The notes under the pieces were generated by a model. It did not search any database and was not told the origin of the DNA. It saw only the letters and a program-made list of their open reading frames with translations. From NCBI GenBank assembly GCA_019308705.1, contig JAFDHW010000174.1:1-5624 (forward strand): a DNA stretch of 5,624 nucleotides. Direction: 5' to 3'. The position numbers and the translations under genes were made by a program. Every line of letters starts with the position of its first letter. Position 1 is the stretch's first letter. This stretch comes from Deltaproteobacteria bacterium. Its GTDB lineage: Bacteria; Desulfobacterota; Desulfobacteria; Desulfobacterales; Desulfatibacillaceae. Below, one piece after another: positions 1 through 5,624 of this stretch.

Positions 1-719
1 ATGCCTGCCAGTCCGTGGGCGCGACGTGCAAGGGAAAAGCCGCGGGCACCTTCGGCCACATGGGCTGCTTTTCCTTTGACCCGGTCAAGACCATCACCTG
101 CGGCGAGGGCGGGGCGGTGGTCACCAACGACGCCAAGCTGTACGCCCGGGCGGACCAATTCTCGGACCACGGCCACGATCACGTGGGCAGCGACCGGGGC
201 AAGGAGGGCCACCCCATCGTCGGCACGAATTTCCGCATCAGCGAGCTGAACGCGGCCGTGGGCCTGGCCCAGCTGCGCAAGCTGGACAACATCCTCGAGA
301 CTCAGCGCAAGAACAAGGCCTACCTGAAGAACGTGCTGGGGGAGGTCCCCGGGATAAGCTTCCGCCGCCTGATCGACCCGGAAGGCGACTCGGCCACGTT
401 TTTGAGCTTCATGCTTCCGGACGAGGACTCTGCGCGCAAGGCGGCCGGAGACCTGGCCGCCGCCGGGGTGGACGGCTGCTTCTACTGGTTCGACAACAAC
501 TGGCACTACATCCGCCAGTGGGACCACTTAAAAAACCTTGCCGCGGCAGCGCGCCTGCCGCTTCAGCTTCTGGACGACGTTCCGGACTACGGGAAGGTGA
601 GCCTGCCTGCCTCCGACACCATCATGGGCCGGACCATTTGCATGCAGATCAAGCTTTCCTGGACCCGGAAGGGCCTGGAGGACCGGGCAGCCAGGATCAA
701 AAGCGTATTCGGCCTGTAG
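1..719 (+). CDS. kdnA: KdnA-like PLP-dependent aminotransferase (Kdo8N synthesis), 5'-truncated by the window edge
   Basis: This is the C-terminal part (about 239 residues) of a DegT/DnrJ/EryC1/StrS-family sugar aminotransferase. The reading frame is already open at base 3 (Ala-Cys-Gln-Ser-Val-Gly), so the true start lies upstream; the GTG at 15 is internal. The family's usual length is near 390 residues, so about 150 are missing. The PLP-binding lysine is codon 87-89, inside the family signature SFDPVKTITCGEGG. A second signature, NFRISELNAAVGLAQL, follows at about 228-275. The C-terminal stretch FYWFDNNWHYI and the ending MGRTICMQIKLSW are substrate-end motifs of this subgroup. The assignment to KdnA (transfer of the amino group from glutamate to the C8 aldehyde of oxidised Kdo, giving 8-amino-3,8-dideoxy-manno-octulosonate) rests mainly on the kdnB gene next door; on its own the fragment would only be a sugar aminotransferase. 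The enzyme should be cytoplasmic. Its stop codon TAG (717-719) overlaps the ribosome binding site of kdnB. Confidence 0.85.
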   Translation, partial: ACQSVGATCKGKAAGTFGHMGCFSFDPVKTITCGEGGAVVTNDAKLYARADQFSDHGHDHVGSDRGKEGHPIVGTNFRISELNAAVGLAQLRKLDNILETQRKNKAYLKNVLGEVPGISFRRLIDPEGDSATFLSFMLPDEDSARKAAGDLAAAGVDGCFYWFDNNWHYIRQWDHLKNLAAAARLPLQLLDDVPDYGKVSLPASDTIMGRTICMQIKLSWTRKGLEDRAARIKSVFGL

Positions 720-723
720 GAGG
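718..723 (+). promoter_or_regulatory. Ribosome binding site of kdnB, overlapping the kdnA stop codon
   Basis: A perfect AGGAGG begins on the second base of the kdnA TAG stop codon and lies 14 bases before the ATG at 738. The spacing is longer than ideal, but it is the only good match and no other start fits the protein's N-terminus better. The overlap suggests that translation of kdnB is coupled to termination of kdnA. Confidence 0.7.
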
Positions 724-737
724 GCCTCTTCATATCC

Positions 738-1817
738 ATGAAATTCCGAAACTTCAAAATGGTGGACCGGGTGGTGTTCGGCCGGGGGTGCATCGGCCAG
801 CTGGACGAGATCCTGGCCCCGGTGAAACATGCGGCCGGCTCCAGGGCGGTGTTTTTGGTGGACGCGGTGTTCGAACACAAGGACCTCGCCTCCCGCCTGC
901 CCGTGGAAGAGGGCGACCAGATCCTCTTTGTGGACGTTTCCGAGCACGAACCCAAGACCACCCAGGTGGATGAGCTGACCGAGGAGATCCGCGCGGCCGG
1001 GGAAAGGCTTCCCGCGGGCGTGGTGGGCATCGGCGGCGGCAGCGTCATGGACATCGCCAAGGCGGTTTCCGTGATGCTGACCAACCCCGGCTCCTCGGCG
1101 GACTACCAGGGGTGGGACCTGGTGAAATACCCCTCCCTCTGGCACGCGGCGGTCCCCACCCTGGCGGGCACGGGCGCGGAGGTCTCCCGCACCGCCGTGC
1201 TCACCGGCCCGGTGAGAAAGCTCGGCATCAACAGTGACTACTCGGTGTTCAACCAGGCGGTCCTGGACCCGGACATGCTTTCCGGGGTGCCCAGGGACCA
1301 GTGGTTCTACACGGGCATGGACTGCTACATCCACTGCGTGGAATCCCTGGAGGGCACGTTTTTGAACGCCTTTTCCCGGGCGTACGGCGAAAAGGCGCTG
1401 GAACTGTGCCGGGAGGTCTTTTTGGGGGACATCTACCCCGCGGAGGCGGACGAAAAACTCATGATGGCCTCGTTCTGCGGGGGCATGAGCATCGCCTGGT
1501 CCCAGGTGGGGGTGTGCCACGCGCTTTCCTACGGCATGTCCTACGTCCTGGGCCTTCGCCACGGCATCGGCAACAGCGTGGTGTTCGACTACCTGGAGGA
1601 GTTCTACCCAAAGGGCGTGGTCGAGTTCAAAGCCATGGTGGACAAGCACGGGATCGACCTGCCCAGGAACCTGACCCGGGGGTTGTCCGAGGAATCCATG
1701 GAAAAGATGATCGACGTGGCCCTTTCCATGGCGCCCCTGTGGGAAAACGCCCTGGGTCCTGGCTGGAAAGAGAAGATGACCCGCGACAGGGTCCGGGAAC
1801 TATATTCCAGGATGTGA
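738..1817 (+). CDS. kdnB: KdnB-like iron-type alcohol dehydrogenase (Kdo 8-oxidation), complete
   Basis: A 359-residue member of the iron-containing alcohol dehydrogenase family. It matches KdnB of Shewanella (3-deoxy-manno-octulosonate 8-oxidase, about 357 residues, as I recall it) from its first residues (MKFRNFKMVDRVVFGRG) to the segments SDYSVFNQ and WFYTGMDCYIHCVESLEGT. KdnB oxidises the C8 hydroxyl of Kdo to an aldehyde, which KdnA then aminates to Kdo8N for the LPS core. The N-terminal nucleotide-binding domain carries GGGS at residues 99-102 followed by Asp105. The C-terminal helical domain holds the metal ligands of the family: Asp195, His199, His261 and His275, with the spacings D-x3-H and H-x13-H seen in FucO-type enzymes. 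The position four residues after His261, a second His in FucO, is Tyr265 here. There is no signal peptide, so the protein is cytoplasmic. The ATG at 738 is preferred over Met8 because the N-terminus aligns with the family. The next gene starts 4 bases after the TGA. Confidence 0.88.
   Translation: MKFRNFKMVDRVVFGRGCIGQLDEILAPVKHAAGSRAVFLVDAVFEHKDLASRLPVEEGDQILFVDVSEHEPKTTQVDELTEEIRAAGERLPAGVVGIGGGSVMDIAKAVSVMLTNPGSSADYQGWDLVKYPSLWHAAVPTLAGTGAEVSRTAVLTGPVRKLGINSDYSVFNQAVLDPDMLSGVPRDQWFYTGMDCYIHCVESLEGTFLNAFSRAYGEKALELCREVFLGDIYPAEADEKLMMASFCGGMSIAWSQVGVCHALSYGMSYVLGLRHGIGNSVVFDYLEEFYPKGVVEFKAMVDKHGIDLPRNLTRGLSEESMEKMIDVALSMAPLWENALGPGWKEKMTRDRVRELYSRM
1809..1812 (+). promoter_or_regulatory. 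Ribosome binding site for the upstream start of the GlmS-like gene
   Basis: AGGA lies inside the last codons of kdnB, with 9 bases between it and the ATG at 1822, which is good spacing. The alternative in-frame ATG at 1969 has only a GGGG run directly abutting it, too close to act well, and the ATG at 1894 has no purine-rich site. This is the main evidence that translation begins at 1822, about 150 bases before the cysteine codon where the recognisable GlmS domain starts. Confidence 0.5.
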
Positions 1818-1821
1818 TTTC

Positions 1822-4800
1822 ATGCCCAGCCTGTTTTTTCCCGCGTTTTGCGCCATCCGGCGCGTGGCGGCCATCGTCCTCCTTTTTGCCCGGATGCCGA
1901 TATACATCGGCCGGTTTCCCGGCCGCGTGCCTGCCGGCTCCCTGGTCCTGTTTCCCCTGCGGCCGGGGATGCTTGCCTGCGGCCTGTCCGGCTTTGTGGC
2001 CTACAAAAAGCGGCCCGCACCGGCCCCGGAGCCGGACCTGGACCAGTTGGAAAAGGACATCGAGGTCCTCAAGGCCGCGTCGTTGACCCGGGAAAAGGTC
2101 CTTTCCGCCGCCGCCTACCTGGGGGGCGACGACCTGCTGGAGTCCCTGGCCCAAAACGCGCAGTCCTTCAAGGACGACGGGCTGTTTTACCGCCTCATCA
2201 TGGACAGGGACTACAAGGCCCGCGTGGCCGGGCTGGCCGGACGCCTGACCCGCCTGGCCATGGACGAGGAAAACGCCCTGTACGCCCTGCGGGACTCGGT
2301 GCCGCCCGAGGACATCCGGGTGTTTTCCGCGCGCATGGAAAAGCTCAAGGACTGCGCCTGGTGCCTGGAGCACGAGGTGCTGGAAGCCGCGGACAAGACC
2401 GGGCTTCTGGCCCGGTCCCTGGAGCCGGACAAGAAGCCCGAAGCCATGGCCGTGTTCCGGGAGATCAACACGGTCCTGTCCTCCCTGGACCGGCTGGAGG
2501 TGCGGGGCCGCGACTCCGCGGGCATCTCGGTCTTGCTCCACTTTTCCCCGGAGCATTTCCAGGCCTTTTTGCAGGCCGCGGAGCATGCCGGGCTTTCCGG
2601 CGAACTGGAAGAGCGGCAAAAGCGGCCGCTTCTCCTTGCCGGGTCCTTGTCCGTGCACCAGGGCAAGGCCTGCTCCCTGGGGTTCGTGTACAAGGTGGCC
2701 GCGGAAATCGGCAGGTTGGGGGAGAACGTGGCCGCCCTGCGCCGCCAGGTCAACGAGGACAAGCTCCTTGCTTTGGCGGCATCCCTGCCGATTGCAAACC
2801 GCTCCATCACGGGCCACACCCGCTGGGCGTCCGTGGGCGCCATCACCGAGGCCAACTGCCACCCCGTGGACAACCTGGTTTCCACGGCCGGCGACGGTCA
2901 GGCCCTCATCCACGTGAGCTTAAACGGCGATATCGACAACCACGAAAAGCTAAAAGCCGAGTACGAGGCGCGCACGGGCCGCCGGGTGCCGCCGGAAATC
3001 ACCACGGACACCAAGATCATCCCCCTGGTCATCGAAAAGCACCTTTTGGCCGGGGCGGACCCGGTGGAGGCCTTCCGGCTGGCGGTGGGCGAGTTCACCG
3101 GGTCCCACGCCATCTTCATGCACACGGACCTGGCCCCGGGAAAGCTCTTCCTGGCCCAGAAAGGCTCGGGCCAGACGCTCTTCGTGGGCATGGGCGAGCG
3201 GGGATACTTTCCCTCCTCGGAGGTCTACGGGTTCGTGGAGGAAACTTCCCGGTTCATCAAGCTTTCCGGTGAAAAGACCGTGGATACCCCGACCGGCCCG
3301 GTCTCGGGCCAGGTGTTTGTCCTGGATCAGGAAGGGCAGGGGCTTTCCGGGATCCGGGCCATGTACTACGACGGCACGCCCCTTGAGCTTTCCGAAGCCG
3401 ACATCCAGTCCACGGCCATCACCTCCCGGGACATCGACCGCCAGGGATTCGCCCATTATTTCCTGAAGGAGATCACCGAAAGCCCGGTTTCCGTGGAAAA
3501 GACGCTTCTGGACCGGTGGCGCATCGATCCGGCAGCGGGCAAGGTGTCCGTGCACCTGGACGAAACCGTGGTGCCGGAAAAGCTGAAAACCGCTCTGGAA
3601 TCCGGGGCCCTGCGGCGCATCCACTTCATCGGCCAGGGCACGGCCGGCGTGGCGGCCCGGGCCTGCTCGGAGATCGTCAAGTACTACCTCAAGGACACCG
3701 TGGGCGAAGTCTCCGCCAAGAAGGCTTCGGAACTTTCCGCCAGCCTGGTGGGCCGGGACAGCGCGGCGCGTGACCTCTCCGACACCCTGGTGGTGGCCAT
3801 CACCCAGTCCGGCACCACCACGGACACCAACCGCTGCGTGGACATGGCCCGGGCCATGGGCGCGCACACCCTGTGCATCGTAAACCGCCGCGATTCGGAC
3901 ATCACCTTCAAGACCGACGGCGTGCTCTACACTTCCTCGGGCCGGGACGTGGAAATGTCCGTGGCTTCCACCAAGGCCTTCTACAGCCAGATCGTGGCGG
4001 GCGCGCTGTTGGGGCTTTTCCTGGCGCGGACTTCCAAGGCAAGGGACGACGACTTCGTGGCCAGGGAGGTGCGGGAGCTTCTGGCGCTTTCCAACAGCAT
4101 GCGCGAGATCCTGGGCAGGCAGGCCACCATCGCGGAATCGGCCCGGCGCCTGGCCCCGGCGCGCACCTATTGGGCCGTGGTGGGCTCCGGTCCCAACAAG
4201 GCTTCCGCGGACGAGATCCGCATCAAGCTCTCCGAACTCTGCTACAAGACCATCTCCACGGACTACGTGGAGGACAAGAAGCACATCGACCTGTCCTCCG
4301 AGCCGCTGATTCTGGTGTGCGCCGCGGGAAGCCCGGAGGAGGTTTTGTCCGACATCATCAAGGACACGGCCATTTTCCAGGCCCACAAGGCCGCACCCGT
4401 CGTCATCGCGGACGAGGGGGAAACCCGGTTCGACGACTTTGCCGAGCACGTGATTCATGTGCCCTCGGCGCCCCCGCACCTAGCTCCCATCGTCACCACC
4501 CTGGCCGGGCACTTGTGGGGCTACCACGCGGCCTTGGCCATCAACCGGGCGTCGGAGTTTCTGTTCGGGTTCCGTGAGGCGCTGAATAAGAGCATCAACG
4601 CCTTTTCCCAGAAGAACGGGGCCGCGGACGCCTACGAGCTTCTCCTGGAAACCGATTTCAGGGAGGTGATCGCCCATTTTTACAGCAAGTTCAGGGAGAT
4701 GTACCGCACCAACAGGTACCCTGCGGGCGTGGCTCCGGCGGTTCCCACGGACCTGTCGCTTCTGGCCAAGTACCTGACGGGCCGGCTGCCCATGGCGGAT

Positions 4801-5556
4801 TTTTTCCTGGACTTTGGCACCAAGGGCACTCCGGCCAACATGCTCCAGGTCCTCATGGACACCCTGTCCTTTGGCATCAACCAGACGGCCCGGCCCGTGG
4901 ACGCCATCAAGCACCAGGCCAAGACCGTGACCGTGGGCACTTCCCGCATCGCGGAAAAGGCGGAAGGGCTGTTGTTCGAGGCCCTGGCCAGGCACGGGTT
5001 CTCCACGGACCAGCTCATCAACAGAAACGTGCTGGTGCTGAAGAACCTCCAGAAAGTGGTTAAGAACATCAAGGGAACGACCCTCTACCGCATCGGCGGC
5101 CTGTCGCTTCTGGGCGAGCCCACGGACAAGTCCTTCATCACCCTCGTGCTCAAGGAAGGCACTGCGGCGAACATCCCTTCCCGGGTGGAGGAGGACCGCA
5201 CCTTGAAGGGCACCAAGCGCATCATCGTGGCCCGGGGCAACGTCTACATCGGCAAGGGCCGGAAGGACAACCGGAGCTTGGTGGCCGTCCCCCTCATCGG
5301 AGGCAAAGGACCGAGGGCCCACTTTATCGAGCACCTTCTTTTGTGGGAGATCGGGTTCTTGGAGGACGTCCCCACCCGGGACAAGGCCCGGGCCCTGGGA
5401 GGAAAGGGCGAGCACATCAAGAACCTGGTGCAGGAATCCAGCAGGAACTGGGAGGACTCCTACCTGGACCTGGTGCCCCTTCCCGAGCTCTTTGGCCGAA
5501 GCGCGGAAAAGATCGCCGAGGCCATTCTGGACCGGCTGAAGGACATGGAAAACTAA
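1822..5556 (+). CDS. Giant GlmS-like protein: class II glutamine amidotransferase plus two SIS domains, with insertions and an unknown C-terminal domain
   Basis: 1244 residues, about twice the 600-610 of GlmS (glutamine:fructose-6-phosphate amidotransferase). Residues 1-52 are a leader with no resemblance to GlmS. The glutaminase domain starts at Cys53 (CGLSGFVAY, like CGIVGYIG of GlmS), is interrupted by a charged helical insertion (about 64-212), resumes at RGRDSAG (228-234), has a second insertion (about 243-325), then shows HTRW (332-335), His347, Asn368-Gly369 and Asp396, the counterparts of E. coli Arg26, His71-Trp74, His86, Asn98-Gly99 and Asp123. The isomerase half begins near HYFLKEI (545-551). 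SIS1 has TQSGTTTDT (661-669) and VASTKAF (714-720). SIS2 has Lys802, Glu805 and His821, at the same spacing as E. coli Lys485, Glu488 and His504. Lys923 (LNKSIN) matches the Schiff-base Lys603. Residues about 930-1244 are unrecognised. Expected reaction: glutamine-dependent amination and isomerisation of a ketose phosphate, in the cytoplasm. Substrate is inferred; fructose 6-phosphate is the default. The start could also be 1969 (1195 residues). Confidence 0.85.
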   Translation: MPSLFFPAFCAIRRVAAIVLLFARMPIYIGRFPGRVPAGSLVLFPLRPGMLACGLSGFVAYKKRPAPAPEPDLDQLEKDIEVLKAASLTREKVLSAAAYLGGDDLLESLAQNAQSFKDDGLFYRLIMDRDYKARVAGLAGRLTRLAMDEENALYALRDSVPPEDIRVFSARMEKLKDCAWCLEHEVLEAADKTGLLARSLEPDKKPEAMAVFREINTVLSSLDRLEVRGRDSAGISVLLHFSPEHFQAFLQAAEHAGLSGELEERQKRPLLLAGSLSVHQGKACSLGFVYKVAAEIGRLGENVAALRRQVNEDKLLALAASLPIANRSITGHTRWASVGAITEANCHPVDNLVSTAGDGQALIHVSLNGDIDNHEKLKAEYEARTGRRVPPEITTDTKIIPLVIEKHLLAGADPVEAFRLAVGEFTGSHAIFMHTDLAPGKLFLAQKGSGQTLFVGMGERGYFPSSEVYGFVEETSRFIKLSGEKTVDTPTGPVSGQVFVLDQEGQGLSGIRAMYYDGTPLELSEADIQSTAITSRDIDRQGFAHYFLKEITESPVSVEKTLLDRWRIDPAAGKVSVHLDETVVPEKLKTALESGALRRIHFIGQGTAGVAARACSEIVKYYLKDTVGEVSAKKASELSASLVGRDSAARDLSDTLVVAITQSGTTTDTNRCVDMARAMGAHTLCIVNRRDSDITFKTDGVLYTSSGRDVEMSVASTKAFYSQIVAGALLGLFLARTSKARDDDFVAREVRELLALSNSMREILGRQATIAESARRLAPARTYWAVVGSGPNKASADEIRIKLSELCYKTISTDYVEDKKHIDLSSEPLILVCAAGSPEEVLSDIIKDTAIFQAHKAAPVVIADEGETRFDDFAEHVIHVPSAPPHLAPIVTTLAGHLWGYHAALAINRASEFLFGFREALNKSINAFSQKNGAADAYELLLETDFREVIAHFYSKFREMYRTNRYPAGVAPAVPTDLSLLAKYLTGRLPMADFFLDFGTKGTPANMLQVLMDTLSFGINQTARPVDAIKHQAKTVTVGTSRIAEKAEGLLFEALARHGFSTDQLINRNVLVLKNLQKVVKNIKGTTLYRIGGLSLLGEPTDKSFITLVLKEGTAANIPSRVEEDRTLKGTKRIIVARGNVYIGKGRKDNRSLVAVPLIGGKGPRAHFIEHLLLWEIGFLEDVPTRDKARALGGKGEHIKNLVQESSRNWEDSYLDLVPLPELFGRSAEKIAEAILDRLKDMEN
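1896..1925 (+). other. Two overlapping, mutually exclusive small hairpins in the leader of the GlmS-like gene
   Basis: Hairpin A pairs GCCGAT (1896-1901) with ATCGGC (1906-1911) around the loop ATAC. Hairpin B pairs CGGCCGG (1908-1914) with CCGGCCG (1919-1925) around TTTC. They share bases 1908-1911 and so cannot form together. Neither is followed by a T-run, so this is not a terminator. They lie between the upstream start (1822) and the internal ATG (1969). A regulatory role is only a possibility; short perfect hairpins also arise by chance in GC-rich coding DNA. Confidence 0.25.
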
Positions 5557-5558
5557 CC

Positions 5559-5624
5559 CGGATTATTCACGACGCTGATTCTTGAAAATCAAATTATCTG
5601 CTTGATTCCGTCATGAATAATCCG
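5559..5624. repeat. 16-bp imperfect inverted repeat with an AT-rich spacer, just after the last gene
   Basis: The left arm CGGATTATTCACGACG (5559-5574) is the reverse complement of the right arm CGTCATGAATAATCCG (5609-5624) at 15 of 16 positions; the only mismatch is C5570 against A5613. The 34-nt spacer (5575-5608) contains a weak inner stem, TGATT (5576-5580) with AATCA (5587-5591). G+C in 5557-5624 is about 40%, well below the genes. The repeat starts 2 bases after the TAA stop and touches the window edge, so it may be longer. It could act as a 3' stem-loop protecting or ending the transcript, or be a small mobile repeat or the end of an insertion sequence. No T-run is visible within the window to support a classical terminator. 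Confidence 0.7.

Noticed and set aside
15..17. GTG at 15 as the start of the aminotransferase
   Set aside because: The frame is open to base 3 with family-like residues before it, and starting here would remove about 150 residues of the essential N-terminal domain.
528..1649. Long minus-strand open frame opposite kdnA and kdnB
   Set aside because: It mirrors genes with clear family motifs, its protein is low-complexity (His, Gly, Val, Pro-rich) and it has no motif of its own. Such frames are common opposite GC-rich genes.
1845..1895. Transmembrane segment in the leader (around VAAIVLLFA)
   Set aside because: The hydrophobic run is only about 9 residues and is flanked by arginines, too short to span a membrane.
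1818..1968. A glmS-type ribozyme or an intrinsic terminator between kdnB and the GlmS domain
   Set aside because: The hairpins are small, there is no T-run, and I could not see the ribozyme's characteristic pseudoknotted core. That element is known mainly from Gram-positive glmS leaders.
1957..1983. Lipoprotein signal (Met-Leu-Ala-Cys) at residues 50-53 of the GlmS-like protein
   Set aside because: The upstream residues lack a proper n-region and hydrophobic core ending at the Cys, and the Cys aligns with the catalytic Cys1 of a cytoplasmic enzyme family.
1848..3272. Plus-strand open frame of 474 codons overlapping the GlmS-like gene in another frame
   Set aside because: The product is an Arg-Gly-Pro-rich shadow with no recognisable motif, whereas the overlapping frame carries the glutaminase motifs.
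1627..5415. Series of long minus-strand open frames opposite the GlmS-like gene (1627-2913, 2950-4479, 4480-5415)
   Set aside because: Same artefact of GC-rich codon use; the + strand has continuous catalytic motifs throughout this region.

Overview
The window is GC-rich (roughly two thirds G+C by eye, with G/C-rich third codon positions). It is almost entirely filled by three closely packed genes on the + strand: the 3' part of a sugar aminotransferase gene (kdnA-like), a complete iron-type alcohol dehydrogenase gene (kdnB-like), and a very long gene for an enlarged glucosamine-6-phosphate-synthase (GlmS)-like protein. The first two match the enzymes that convert Kdo to 8-amino-Kdo (Kdo8N), known from Shewanella lipopolysaccharide. 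The source is therefore almost certainly a Gram-negative bacterium that makes LPS. The high GC and protein style would suit a sulfate-reducing or other deltaproteobacterial lineage, but the window holds no marker gene that settles the taxonomy.

Layout: 1-719, kdnA-like, cut off at its 5' end by the window edge. 738-1817, kdnB-like, complete, with an AGGAGG ribosome binding site that overlaps the kdnA stop codon. 1822-5556, the GlmS-like gene, starting 4 bases after the kdnB stop. 5557-5624, a short AT-richer tail containing a 16-bp imperfect inverted repeat around a 34-nt spacer that starts directly after the last stop codon. The tight spacing argues for one transcript covering all three genes. 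No promoter is visible inside the window.

How they may work together: KdnB oxidises the C8 hydroxyl of Kdo to an aldehyde and KdnA transaminates it to give Kdo8N, a charge-altering change in the inner LPS core. The third protein keeps every glutaminase and isomerase catalytic residue I can align with E. coli GlmS, so it should release ammonia from glutamine and add it to a ketose phosphate. It is twice the normal GlmS length, with a 52-residue leader ahead of the nucleophilic cysteine, two insertions in the glutaminase domain and a C-terminal domain of about 315 residues that I do not recognise. This enlarged GlmS-like protein in a Kdo8N operon is the most unusual thing in the window.
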